From positions 36,001 through 100,000 of the forward strand of contig CAUYUJ010000898.1 of NCBI GenBank assembly GCA_963575745.1: DNA of 64,000 bases, in the 5' to 3' direction. The translations under genes and the position numbers were made by a program. This document shows, piece by piece, positions 10,353 to 20,112 of the stretch (its first letter is position 1; every line of letters begins with the position of its first letter). This stretch comes from Prorocentrum cordatum. Taxonomy: Eukaryota > Sar > Dinophyceae > Prorocentrales > Prorocentraceae. The notes beneath the pieces were generated by a model. The model was given only the letters and a program-made list of their open reading frames with translations. It did no database searches and was not told the DNA's origin.

Positions 10353-11285
10353 TCCTCCTCTTCGTCCCCTTCGTCCGCGTGAGTAGCAAGTGAACGAGCA
10401 GGGCGTATCCCACTTCTCTTAAACACATTTGGCAACCGAAGCCTGATATATCTCTTTCTCTCTCTGTCTCCCTCCTTCACTCCCTCCATCCAGTATTCTC
10501 TCTCTCTCTCTATTTCCCTTTATCGCTATATTTGTTGGCCGTCACCCTGTTTGGCCAGGCCATATTCATAATTCGTTGCGCCATGTCATCAGGGCAAGAC
10601 CTCTCTTGGAATCATTGGGCCGCTGTGGACTTGGATCCTGCTGCTCACCCATTAGCCGTCTAAAACCACGAGGCCCAGTTCTTCTTTGAGACGAATGCAA
10701 TTCTGATGTGTACCACGTGTGATCGCTTCGCGGCCGCACGTATCCGAAAGCTCTGCGAAGCATGAGGGCTTGGCTGGAGCTGCTGGCCAGGCTGGAAAAA
10801 GATATCCCGCCGAATACGGGTATGGTGTATGAGTTTCCACTGGCGATTGTTGTCCGATGGCCAGGCCAGCGCCTGGGGCACCGCGCATCCGCCAGAACGA
10901 CCGAATTCTGCCTCCACCTTCCTTGCCACGCTAGGCAATCCTTAGCGACGAGGTTGCTGCATTTTTGGAACGGAAAAATCGGAGGCTGCGCGATCAAGAA
11001 GTAAGTCGCTAAGAATCCCCACTGCAGACTAAGCGGCGCAGGAAGCGCGAAGAGACACGAAGAAGTGGAGAAGCCCGCGAGGGCATAGAGCACTGGCTCT
11101 GCAGGCGTCGGCAAGGCAATCCCCTCCCACCCCGCCCAGCTCCACAACCCGATCCACCCCGCGACAAAGACCTTAACGAGGGCTGTTCTAACCCTCGCCG
11201 AGGGCAACTGGTAGTCAATTTCAAAAATGCCCCAACCGAGGGAATATATGAACATATCCAGTGCGATGTGCAACACTCCACCTCC
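10353..11285. other. Unassigned sequence
   Basis: A (CT)n patch lies at about 10453-10512. The rest has mixed composition, many stops, and no protein, RNA or repeat structure I recognise. Confidence 0.4.
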
Positions 11286-11780
11286 GCCTCCATCAAACCC
11301 TGTCGCCCTCACCGGACGCCTGGCGGTCGGCTCGCTCATGGCGGTCGTCTCGCTTGGCATCTCACTCTCCAACTGGCAGAAGCTGAAGCCATCTAGAATA
11401 AAAACGATGGCGGCGAACCTGCAGGTGCAGATTTTGCGATGTCTATCCTCGTCGAGGGGCTTGCTGTCGCTCCTCCCCCACCAACCCACCACCTCAACCC
11501 CATGTCCCCCATACCCCCCTCACAAACCCTACTGCCCTCACCGAGAACCAGACGGTCGACTCGCTCGTGGCGGTCGTCTCGCTCGGCATCTGATTCTCCA
11601 ACCTGCAAAGTTGGGGCACTCATCGAAGGTCTTGCTGGCGCTCCTTCCCAAATCAAAGATCCCTCCTCGACCCGATTGCCCTCGCCGAAGACCCTGGCTG
11701 TCAACACGCTCGCAGCGGTCGGTTCACTCGGTATGTTACTGTCCACCCAGGGACGGGCAACGCTGGAGATGGACCTTGAA
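11286..11780. repeat. Degenerate repeats with GCTCGYGGCGGTCGTCTCGCT core
   Basis: Three related blocks near 11320, 11560 and 11705 share the order CCCTCACCG, a GACGGTCGACTCGCTC-like word, GGCGGTCGTCTCGCT-like word, GGCATCT and CTCCAACCTGCA. They look like diverged copies of one unit. No gene is supported. Confidence 0.5.
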
Positions 11781-14176
11781 TTTAGATCCTGGCGGCCAAC
11801 CGACGTTGCTAGAGCCTGCCCTCACCGATGGTCCTCCGCCACCCCCCCCGCTTAGAACCACCCTTCTCATTGATCAGCCCCCACCGAAGGTCTGCACAGC
11901 CAGTGTCTGAAAACGCGAAGCGGGGCTGGTGTACAGCGCCCCTGACTCTGCAATACCAGGTCGATATTCTTGAAAAGGCCACTGCTGGGCCAATTGCGCC
12001 ATCAATCCCAACCTCAACACACGTCTACAAACTCCTCCACCATCGCCAAATCCTGCGTAAAGTGGCGATGGTGGCCTAAACATGGCCTTGCTGGCCGAGA
12101 CGTTAGCGTCGCACCCCGCAAACCGAGCGTTCGAGTGGAGGTGGCCGCGCAAAAAAATACCCCCCGTCACCCACTCATGCACGCCCCGATCCACCCAACC
12201 AGCAAGTGTGATCCTTACCGAAGGTCCTAGCTCGATTTTGAACAAATATTCACACGATTGCTCTCACCGCGGGTCGAAATAGCCGCGATTCGTTCTCAAC
12301 ACCCTGAGTGCGATGTCAAAACATAGCGATGCGCAAGCTGCTCATTAAAGAGAACCGCTAAGAATGACGAGCTGGAGCTTCTCACCCTCCTCTTCCCCAT
12401 CCTCCTGCACTTCCTCCACATACACACACGCACCCATCCCGCAAGCAGGCGGAGTATGAGGGAAGCGAGGGGGGAAAAGCAGTAAACTGGCAGGTTGCAT
12501 TATAGCAGCAGGCCATTGCGCCTCCTATTTGATGTGGCAGTGCCTAGAGGGTGACTCCTGCGTGCTTGCACGCGCAAGCAATCACGATGTTCGCTGCTGC
12601 TTGGTTCAGTACCACCCTCTTCACGTAGCGATGCGCTGGTTGCAGATCGGCAAAGACATTGAATTCCGAGCCAAATCCTCCTCCTCCTGCCCCTCCTCAC
12701 CTAATTCCCCCGGCCCCCTCAGTCCTGAACACGAGCCAATGGAACATTGTCTCTCGCGGCCCTTTTTTGGATGCACCAGTAAACGCACGGCGGTAAGCAT
12801 ATTCTGAGACGGTAGAAACATGACGATACCGTTGTTCCGCCCTGGCGGAGGCCTGCCAGCATGTGGGGCTACCCTAGCGGTTTCGTACGATCAGCTACGC
12901 GCGCGATCGAACTGTTGAGTGTCTCCAAAGATTGCGTCAAAAAGTCTCGCAAAGCTGCCATCGCTGTTCGCGTGCTTCCGTATCTGCTCAAACGCGAGAG
13001 TATTAACTATGTCTTTATGGTGTTCAAAACGTTAAGTTGACTGCATGAATGTCCAAGATACTTGTGGCTTGGAGCTACCAAGCAATTCAATAGTTGTGGG
13101 CTTGAAATTCACCGAAAGTCTGCATGTAACAGCTGCCGACCGCTTAGCCTGGGAATCCCATGTACCCAGGGTGCCATCAACTCCGTGTAAGAACGCTTTG
13201 CTCTGCAAGCGCACCACTCGTACCCTTACCTCACGCTGAAACGTGCCACCCTCATTGATAGGCGCCAGATCCTCTGCAGCCAGGGTCTCAAATTTGCCTC
13301 CTTATGCTTCCATGCCAACTTTGCCGTATGTGGCCAGCATGTTTCAACCTGGTCAACTGTGATAAATGTGTCAACTGCGCATTCTTTATCAGCGGGGTCA
13401 ACCGTGCCTCCCTTTCCAACTGTGTCAAGGTTGCCCTCCTTGTCATCGGTGTGAACTGTGTCAACGCTGCTCTGCGTGTCATCTGCACCATGTGTGTCAA
13501 CTTGCCCACCCTCTGAAGCGAACCTAGGTTGACGACGCGGCGAGGCAATAGTGGCAAAATCTGGCGGGCTGTGAAACGGTGGAACTTGCGTTCGAATCAA
13601 AATCAGAAAACACGGAACGCAAGGTGGTATTTGTAAATGATGTGCCTGATGGCTCAAGTCGCGGGGTACAAATTCTCTGGCGCTTGTTTTTTGAAGCCGC
13701 ATGCCGCTGTGGCAACTTTGCCACGTCCCGCAAGTGCAACTTGGCCTGTTGCTGCTAGGTTGACCCTCCAAGGCTTGTCAACCGTGCCGTTGCCAACTGA
13801 GACGTGGACGTGCTGCTCGACACATCCAATAGTGACGCTAGTGGTGATCACCTCTGGGGTTTTGAACGACTTGTGGGAACGCGGTGTTCGAGCCGCGTAT
13901 CCAAGTCAATTCAATGTTTTTTCAGGGCGCCACTGATTCTCTCTCCTGTCACGGGAATTCGCCTGCAGACGAACTGCACAGATGCCAGGAGAAGCAGGAT
14001 GGCGAGAAGACCTGCCTGACCAATGTGATGCAAGAGACGGGAGATGTAACCATGTAGAAATGGGATCTCGATCTGGGATCGGTTCGATCTCGACGCGCGG
14101 GTGCCCAGGTGACGACAGGAAAAGGGCACCGCGCGTGGCCGCTGCCTTTGGTGCCCTGTGCACCAAAGATCGATAG
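11781..14176. other. Unassigned 2.4-kb sequence
   Basis: Lower-GC, stop-rich DNA. Short tandem words occur at about 13350-13500 (CAACTGTGTCAA-like). No ORF here has composition or motifs that set it apart, and I see no TIR or RNA structure. Confidence 0.4.
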
Positions 14177-14177
14177 C

Positions 14178-14470
14178 AGCTCCTCCCCCCTCCTCCTCCT
14201 CCTCCTCCTCCTCCTCCTCCTCCTACTCCTCCTCCTCCTCCTTATCCTCATCCTTAGCCTTCTCCTCATCCTTCTCCTCCTCCTGCTCCTCCTCCTCCTC
14301 CTCCTCCTTTTCCTGATTCCCATCATCATCAGCAGCATCAGCATCACCATCATAATTGATATTGCTATCATCAACCGCATCATCACCATCATCAGCAACA
14401 ACCTTACCACCCTTCCGTATATTCATCTTCCTCCTACTACTCCCTATCCTCATCATCATCACGACCACAA
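14178..14470. repeat. (CCT)n passing into (ATC)n
   Basis: Plus-strand (CCT)n at 14186-14310, then (ATC/ATT)n to about 14470. It lies directly downstream, in minus-strand sense, of the GTAAGT donor of the DUF1917 exon, so it probably forms the start of that gene's next intron. Confidence 0.9.
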
Positions 14471-14488
14471 TCACACCATCATACTTAC

Positions 14489-14760
14489 AATGTTTCTGCT
14501 CTCCCTCATCCTGATGCCATACGGGTTCTTGCGGTGAATGTTGAGGTAAGTGAAGACGTCAGGCTTGAAGTAGAGCGCCACCCTCTTCCCCCGCGTCGCG
14601 AAAGGGTCGTCGCGCAGCTCTCCCCAGTCGCCAGCGGGTGCGCGCAGACCCTGGCGGGCAAGGGACCGCAGCGCCTTGCCGAGGGCCATCACCTGCCTGT
14701 GGTCGGTAAAGTCCACACAGTGTACGGTCAGCATGTACCTTCCGACCGTCGTCAGCGTGG
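14489..14760 (-). CDS. DUF1917 (C11orf68/UPF0696-like) protein, downstream exon
   Basis: Minus-strand exon encoding the C-terminal half of the DUF1917 fold. It reads GRYMLTVHCVDFTDHRQVM, an Ala/Arg-rich linker, then VALYFKPDVFTYLNIHRKNP and YGIRMRESRNI. Animal C11orf68 (BLES03) has the matching order: a hydrophobic strand followed by DFTD, then a YKPDVYTYLGIYR-type block. The exon ends in frame at 14489, and the next minus-strand bases are GTAAGTAT, a textbook GT donor, so at least one more exon lies to the left. The exact acceptor is not fixed. An AG just upstream of the ACC-ACG-CTG-ACG codons is possible. Biochemical role of the family is poorly known. Composition is less GC-extreme than neighbouring repeats. 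Confidence 0.7.
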
Positions 14761-15014
14761 TCGTGCTTCGAGGTGTGGGGGGGGGCGTCTCCAGACCGAA
14801 ACATCCGATGTCTTCATTTTTTCCATACGTGGTCCCTGGAAGTCCATACCTTTCTCAGGGCCAGTTTTTCGTCAGACCCGAGGCCCAGCGAGGGCCCCCA
14901 GAGACCGAAAACTGCACTTGTCTGGGGAGGTTCTAGACATCATGGCTGCATGCGGCTCGTAAAACCTTCCAGGACGAACCATGGGCGGGCTCGTGGGGGC
15001 CGATCTTGAGAAGG
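14761..15014 (-). other. Probable intron of the DUF1917 gene with a dispersed repeat
   Basis: Stops interrupt the frame between the two conserved exons. The middle (about 14800-14945) shares words with 23.45-23.60 kb: CCAGTTTTTCGTC, a CCCGAGGCCCRGCGARGGCCC-like word and CAGACATC/AGACATC ends. The second copy is inside intron 1 of the minus-strand gene at 22-24 kb, so the same repeat family sits in two introns. Confidence 0.5.
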
Positions 15015-15335
15015 CTTCGGGCGCTTGTCCGGGTCCGTGCCGTAGGTGCCTGGCGGCGACACGACGGCGCGCGTGCAGCCCGGCATGGCGCCCTCGCGCA
15101 GCCTCTCCGCCACGAGGCCGAAGAGGGCGTCGACGCGCCACTCGGGCACGAAGAGCAGCCACTTGCCCATCAGGCACCGCCACGTCCGCGCGAGGTCCAC
15201 CACGGACTCCTGCGTGAGCAGGCCGCCCGCCTCGAGCCTACCCGCGCCCTCCCGCAGCCCGGCCGCGTCGAACGCGCTCTCTGGCGGGGCGGCGTAGACC
15301 AGCAACTGCTCCGCCTCCCTCCTCTCTGGACGCCA
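15015..15335 (-). CDS. DUF1917 (C11orf68/UPF0696-like) protein, upstream exon
   Basis: Minus-strand exon encoding REAEQLLVYAAP, then LLTQESVVDLARTWRCLMG, KWLLFVPEWRVDALFGLVAE and RLREGAMPGCTRAVVSPPG. In the animal family the same region reads as a helix ending in a GKW-L block, a basic/aspartate strand with hydrophobic helix, a short G/L linker and a KVSP-type strand. Order and spacing agree with the downstream exon. The 5' boundary is probably the AG at about 15336 (CGTCCAG). The 3' donor is uncertain because the frame stays open to about 14940. An N-terminal exon is expected farther right but I cannot place it. Confidence 0.65.
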
Positions 15336-15554
15336 GAGTCATGATGTTCCAGCCTACTTTAGCCTTGATCACCAGAAAGAATTCCGGGCCCCGAAAAAGT
15401 ACCAAAACTCGGGGGTTTTCACGTGTCGGGCCCTGGGACACTCGTCCGACACTGTTTCGACACTGCTTCGACACTCTTTGGACATTTTTCTGGATGCTCG
15501 AAATTATTCTGGGATGCGGTCCTTGATTAAGCACGATGGGAGCAACACGCCAGA

Positions 15555-15705
15555 GATGAGTACGGGAAAAGGCTGCCCCAAACCGACAGCGGCCGCTGTT
15601 GGGCAGGCGGCCATCTGTCTCAAATGATCTAGGCCCGCGGCGGCACAGACAGCAACTCCTGTTCAAAAACAGACAGGAGCTGCTGTCGGTCTGTGCACCC
15701 ATCCG
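15555..15705. mobile_element. Diverged partial copy of the 213-bp TIR family
   Basis: Shares the inner part of the TIR elements at 17554-17766 and 56898-57110: CCCAAACCRACAGC, CGGCCGCTGTTGGGCAGGCG, CTGTCTCRAA, GCGGCGGC and the mirrored CTGTTCAAAA...GGAGCTGCTGT. The outer TGGACGCCCGACATGGG termini and TSDs are not recognisable, so this looks like an old or internally derived copy. Confidence 0.6.
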
Positions 15706-15938
15706 AATCCGAACCCGTTTCGATCGGCCCGATCCCCGTCGCGGCGTGCTGAGCCACAAAGGCCTGGAGCTCCTCGCTAGCCACGTCGCACATGAGCACC
15801 TTAGCTGCCGCGATACGCAACACGCAACACGTAGCGTATTGATGTGCAGCTCGACACATAGACTGAAAACGCAGGTACGACGCGATACGTCCGCCAAAGC
15901 GTGGGCCAATACGCTGAGCCGGCACGCAACGTATTTAG

Positions 15939-16187
15939 AGGCCTCCTAGATGGGGTCCGATGAGATGGGGTCGGAGGATCGCGCCGGATCGCCGATGCAT
16001 CGGCGATGCATTGGCGATGCATCGGCGACGCATCGGCGATTCACCGGCGACGCATCGTCGGTGTCGGCGATGCATCGGCAACGTCGAGGGGAAGCAAATC
16101 GGGCCCCACATCGGGTTGCATCGGCGATGCATCGGCGATGCGGCGCGATCCTCCGACCCCATCTACTCCGACCCCGTCTGGGAGGCA
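15939..16187. mobile_element. TIR element with internal GCATCGGCGAT repeats, copy 1
   Basis: Ends are inverted: GCCTCCTAGATGGGGTC on the left and GACCCCGTCTGGGAGGC on the right, extended inward by GATGGGGTCGGAGGATCGCG / CGCGATCCTCCGACCCCATC. Between the arms are repeated GATGCATCGGCGATGCATCG words. A second copy in the same orientation is at 20663-20892. No transposase is present, so it is non-autonomous. No clear TSD found. Confidence 0.75.
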
Positions 16188-16355
16188 CAGATTTGAGCAG
16201 GGTACGCAGCGTGTCAAAACGGGCGTATCGAGGCAGCTGAGCTGAGCCAACGCGCCACGTGTTGGCACGGACGCTTTGAGCACGGCACGCAGCGTTTCCT
16301 CCCCGCTCCCTATTCGGAGGCCAGCTCACCTGCCGGCCGATGTTAAAAAACACGT

Positions 16356-16465
16356 ATGTCTATATATATATATGTATATACATATACATATAAATGTATG
16401 TATATATATATGTATATACATATGTGTATATACATATATACACATGTCTATACATACATATACAT

Positions 16466-16511
<46 letters not shown>

Positions 16512-16560
16512 GGATGGATGGATGGATGGATGGATGGATAAATAGGTATATAGATATACT
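16356..16560. repeat. (TA)n/(TACATA)n, (GATA)n and (GGAT)n microsatellite
   Basis: A compound AT-rich microsatellite with TATATATG blocks, then pure GATA repeats from about 16468, then GATG/TGGA repeats. Tyr/Ile/His and Ser/Ile/His translations are artefacts. Confidence 0.95.
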
Positions 16561-16639
16561 CTGCATCTCAAGCTGCTACATACGCCCAGGCGACGGTGCA
16601 CCCCGCTCCCCCGCTTCGAGGCGCGTACCGAGGCAGCTG

Positions 16640-16835
16640 AGCTGAGCACCGAGCCGCGCGCGGGGGCCGCGGCGCGCGACCCCGCCCCCCGGCCGCGCCG
16701 GGCCCCGCCCGGGGCCGTGGCCTCGCCGCCGCCCCCCGCTGGCGCGGCGGCGGCGGCCCCCGCCGTTTCTGCCCGGCGCCTCGGCACGAAGAGGTTCAGC
16801 CCCTGCCTGTTCGGGGAGGGGATCGACTGCAACAT
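16640..16835 (-). CDS. Possible first exon of an unrecognised protein
   Basis: Minus-strand frame beginning MLQSIPSPNRQGLNLFVPRR, then RAETAG and an Ala/Gly/Arg-rich stretch. The N-terminus has ordinary amino-acid variety, unlike the simple-repeat frames, and the frame runs into GC-rich DNA before the GATA microsatellite. No homologous family recognised and no splice donor fixed. It could equally be GC-rich non-coding DNA. Confidence 0.25.
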
Positions 16836-17194
16836 CGACTGACCGCCGAATGCAAAGCTTCGTCGAATCTATGAGCAGCGCGCCTATGCTCGGTATTGTT
16901 GCGAAGGTTCGACGCCTTCATTTTAAGATTCGACGGCGCAAAACCCAATTCTGCGGTAAATCAACTCTGAAGTCGATCTGCTACTCGGCCTATGGGAGGG
17001 CGAGGAGAGTGATGAGCAACAAAAGTACCCCTGACCCTTGGGAAGGGGACCAAAATCAGGAGGGCCACGGATAGGGGGCCTTTGTGTTGCAGCTGTATCT
17101 GACGAAACCACCCATGCCTCTGCGGGTATCCCTACAAGCCGCGGATCTAGGTTAGGCCACGAATCCATTGTGTTATGAGGGTTCGGGGTCGTAT

Positions 17195-17410
17195 TATGCT
17201 TTATTGGGGGAACAAAGCATGACATAAACATGAAAACTCGGAGGTCCGCGCGGATTTCTCGGAACGGCGCTCGACCGCCCTCCCTGGCGCGCTCCGCGCG
17301 CCAGGGGCGGCACCGGAGGCGCCGCCAGGGGGCCCGAGCGCCGATCCGAGAAATCCGCGCGGACCTCAGAGTTTTTATGCTTCTGTCATTCTTCGTTCCC
17401 CAATTCGTCA
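17195..17410. mobile_element. Foldback element with ~40-bp arms
   Basis: The core 17233-17376 is a strong inverted repeat: AAACTCGGAGGTCCGCGCGG and ATTTCTCGG on the left, mirrored by CCGAGAAAT and CCGCGCGGACCTCAGAGTTT on the right, with a second GC-rich hairpin (GGCGCGCTCCGCGCGCC) in the centre. Weaker mirror symmetry continues outward (GGGGGAACAAAGCATGACAT against TGTCATTCTTCGTTCCCC). No ORF. It resembles a small TIR/foldback transposon. Confidence 0.65.
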
Positions 17411-17535
17411 TTCTTCGTCATTCTTCGTCTTCATGTTTTATCTTCGTCATTCTTCGTCATTATTTGTCATTCTTCGTCATTCTTCGTCATTATTCGTCAT
17501 TGTATGTCTATGTGTTATCTTTATGTCATTCTTCG
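17402..17535. repeat. Tandem TTCGTCATTC 10-mer repeat
   Basis: About ten copies of a 10-bp unit TTCGTCATTC with TTATTTGTCA and TCTTCATGTT variants. Directly adjoins the foldback element on its left. Confidence 0.9.
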
Positions 17536-17548
17536 TTCCCCAAAACTC

Positions 17549-17771
17549 GTGAATTTGGACGCCCGACATGGGTACCGAAAAAATGGGTACGATGCCCAAC
17601 AACAAATGATGTCCCACACCAGCAGGGGCCGCTGTTGGGCAGGCGGCCTCCTGTCTCGAATGGACACAGGCCGCGGCGGCGTGGACAGCGAGGCCTGCTC
17701 AAAATGAACAGGAACTGCTGTTGGGCATTGTACCCATTCTTTCGGTACCCATTTCGGGCGTCCAGAGTGAA
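17549..17771. mobile_element. 213-bp TIR element, copy 1, with 5-bp TSD
   Basis: Element 17554-17766 flanked by direct GTGAA at 17549-17553 and 17767-17771. Terminal inverted repeats of about 50 bp start TTTGGACGCCCGACATGGGT and end ACCCATTTCGGGCGTCCAGA. The arm continues with GAATGGGTACRATGCCCAAC. A same-length, same-orientation copy is at 56898-57110. No coding capacity, so a MITE-like non-autonomous element. A 5-bp TSD matches the introner-like elements elsewhere in this window. Confidence 0.85.
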
Positions 17772-17956
17772 GACGGCCCCCGCACGGGCCCGGCCCTCTC
17801 CCCGGCCGCGTTGTGGCCAGGGCCTCGCGGCGAGGCCCAGCCCGGGCGGCGAGGGCCCCCCCGGGCCCCGACACCGGCGAGGGACGGGGCACGGGCAGGC
17901 GGCCGCTGTGGGTACCGGCACAATTCCCAGGCACACGACGTCCCGACTTGTTTTTT

Positions 17957-18140
17957 TACTCCTCCTCCTCCTCCTCCTCCGCCGCCTCCTCCTCCTCCTC
18001 ATCCTCCTCCTCCTCCTCTCCTCCTCCGCCTCCTCCGCCTCCTCCTCCTCCTCCTCCGCCTCCTCCTCCTCCCTCTCCTCCTCCTCCTCCTCCGCCTCCT
18101 CCTCCTCCGCCTCCTCCTCCGCCTCCTCCTCCTCCTCGGA
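17957..18140. repeat. (CCT)n tract
   Basis: Plus-strand CCT/CGC trinucleotides with a few ATC interruptions. The flanking GC-rich DNA on either side reads as Ala/Arg/Gly-rich segments on the minus strand that might be exons, but no boundary or motif confirms them. Confidence 0.95.
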
Positions 18141-18417
18141 GGGGCCTCCTGCGACCCGGCAGGTTGCACCACGGCGAACACTCACGACGACAGCCTTCGG
18201 GCCGCAGCGATGTGCGATATTTGGGCGTGAAGGGGGAGAGGGAGGCACCCGCGTGCTGGCCCGAGGGCGCCTCGCGAGGCGCCCGCACGCTGTCCCGACG
18301 CTTCTCTGGAACGGGGCCCCCGGGAGCCCCGACCCTTTCTGCCCGGGGCCAAGTCTTCGCTCCCGACTCGTTCTGCTGACGGCCCGGGACCTGGCGAGGA
18401 CCGGGCCGAAGAACCTC

Positions 18418-18604
18418 GTATCTGACTACCTACCAGGCCACCCCAACCCAACCCGAAGACCCGACTTTCGGGCTGGGGGGGGCGTAAGGGCTCCACATGT
18501 GCTTTTTCGATGTTTCCCGACCCCCCCCCTCCCCCTCACTGGACATCGAGGGCAACTCTGAGCCTTCGGTTTGGGTGGAGGTGGTTTGGTGGGTGGTGGG
18601 TCTC
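18418..18604. mobile_element. Introner-family A TIR element, copy 1
   Basis: Element about 18423-18599 with TIRs TGACTACCTACCAGGCCACC / GGTGGTTTGGTGGGTGGTGG and an inner arm CCCCAACCCAACCCGAAG mirrored by CTTCGGTTTGGGTGGAGG. Flanking 5-mers GTATC and GTCTC match at 4 of 5, consistent with an aged 5-bp TSD. Same family as the intron at 22385-22562 and the copy at 35438-35585. Here it sits just beyond a minus-strand stop codon, so it may lie in a 3' UTR or between genes rather than act as an intron. Confidence 0.75.
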
Positions 18605-18613
18605 ATATTTGCC

Positions 18614-18800
18614 TCACGCCGCGAGCACGTCGGGGTTTTCCTCATCTGGCTGCCGGTTGCGGCCGCTGCACCGGTCGCGGGGGTCCGCGTGCTCCGCGCG
18701 TGCCGCCCGCCTGGCCTTGGCGTCCCTGCGGCGGCCTGGCGGGGCCTCGTCGGGGCCCTCGCCTTGGAGGGGCTCCAGGTGTACACCAAGTCGTCTGGTC
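18614..18800 (-). CDS. Possible C-terminal exon, unrecognised protein
   Basis: Minus-strand frame reading LEPLQGEGPDEAPPGRRRDA, KARRAARAEHADPRDRCSGR and NRQPDEENPDVLAA before a TGA at 18614-18616. The mix of acidic, basic and polar residues is unlike the Gly/Arg/Pro runs in the other frames. It is followed within 20 bp by the TIR element at 18423. No family recognised. The acceptor is not located and the frame has a TGA about 40 bp upstream of the segment quoted. Confidence 0.3.
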
Positions 18801-19089
18801 GGGCAAGGAGCTCAGTGCGTCAACGCCCCAGCTCCTCCACCTGTGGGGCGCCAGAGCGTCTGCACGACGAATTCCGTCGCCGAAATCGGTGGCTCCTTTA
18901 CTCCTTGATCCGCCAAGCGACGTGGTGTATACATGTGACCGTTTTTTGTTCTTTCCCGCATAACGGTCGTTATCTGGGGGAGGGGTGGGTTCGGGCGGGA
19001 GAGTAACGGCAACAGCGGCCGCGGCGTGCACCCGCCAGGGTGCGTCCGCGTCACCAGCGAGTGCGCACCACGGCATGCAGCGCGGGGTC

Positions 19090-19375
19090 AGGGCCAGCCC
19101 CTCCCAGCACGATCGTTAGCGTTGCCTGGACGAGGTGGGGGGGGATTGTCCTGGGTAACGAGCGTCACCTTCGGGAGGAAAAAAACAACGCTCACCATCG
19201 AGCCCCTCCGAGCACCGTCGGCGCCGCCGCGGAGGTGCTCGGCGAGCGAGGCGGCGGCGTCGTAGCGCAGGGCGCGCTCCAGCCGGCGGCCAAGGGTCAA
19301 CGCCACGACCGTGCGGTCGTCCCGGAACTCCGCCCACTGGTCCAGCAAGGCCAGAGAGTCTGTCCGCTGTGCCAT
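19090..19375 (-). CDS. Possible N-terminal exon, unrecognised protein
   Basis: Minus-strand frame from ATG at 19375: MAQRTDSLALLDQWAEFRDD, then RTVVALTLGRRLERALRYDA, ASLAEHLRGG and MVSVVFFLPKVTLVTQD. This is helix-like, well-mixed sequence with no simple repeats, the best coding signal between 16 and 20 kb. The frame runs on through Pro-rich sequence to about 19088, so the true exon probably ends near 19150. It may belong to one gene with the segment at 18614-18800. Function unknown. Confidence 0.4.
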
Positions 19376-20040
19376 GCGCACCCCGCCCCCCCGATCTCCA
19401 ACGATGTGATTCCATTCTAGCGTCTCGCTGAAGGGTTCTAACCTTTAGGGGTTGGCGGACTGGGCTAGCACCAAGGGCGGGAAATTGTGATTTTCATCTG
19501 CGGGACCCGCCACGCAACAACGACGACGACGACGACGACTGCGACTACGATTGCGACCACGACTACGACGACTACTACTTATGCTTCAGGGGGAAGAGGA
19601 GGGACCAGTTCTACTCACCACCGACAGAAACAGCGGCGGGGGGGGGTACAGTCGACCCGTATAATAAGGATGCGCGGCAAGGATGCAAGGGTCTTGGAAG
19701 GCCCATGTCGACACGCATCGAGTGGGGCTGGCCAGCGAAAGTTGCCAGAGATGGGCCGAAGGGGCAAGGGCGCAAGAGTAACCCTGGGAAGGTTGCTCAT
19801 CCTTACTACGCGGGCTGACTGTATCAAAACAGAAGACCCTTCGAGGTTAAAGGAAGCGAAATAAGGGTTGCTAAGAGTCCCACGGGGGGGGAGCCTGGGG
19901 ACGTCTGGTCAGGCAGCCGCTTCGCCCGAGACCGCCTCACAATACATTCAGGCATCGTGCTCTCGCCTCTACGCTTGTGGACGCCACGACAATAGACACC
20001 CTAACAGTCCGATCATCGACTTTAAAGTGTGTCTATCATG
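19376..20040. other. Unassigned sequence with a (CGA)n patch
   Basis: A CAACGACGACGACGACGACG trinucleotide patch at about 19518-19577. The remainder has no supported gene or repeat. Confidence 0.4.
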
Positions 20041-20045
20041 TCGAA

Positions 20046-20112
20046 GAAATGTTCTAAAGATGTTTAAAACATGTTTTACATGTTTAAAACATGGCTAAAA
20101 CATGTTTTAGAC
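20046..20112. repeat. Clustered AAACATGTTTT palindromes
   Basis: Three to four overlapping palindromic words (TAAAACATGTTTTA, AAACATGTTTTAC) in about 65 bp of AT-rich DNA. Could be a short hairpin or the remains of a TIR. No function assigned. Confidence 0.6.

Noticed and set aside
18423-18599. Family A copy 1 as an intron
   Set aside because: The inferred minus-strand coding frame stops just before it and no GC or GT donor is at its edge. Treated as a plain TIR element.
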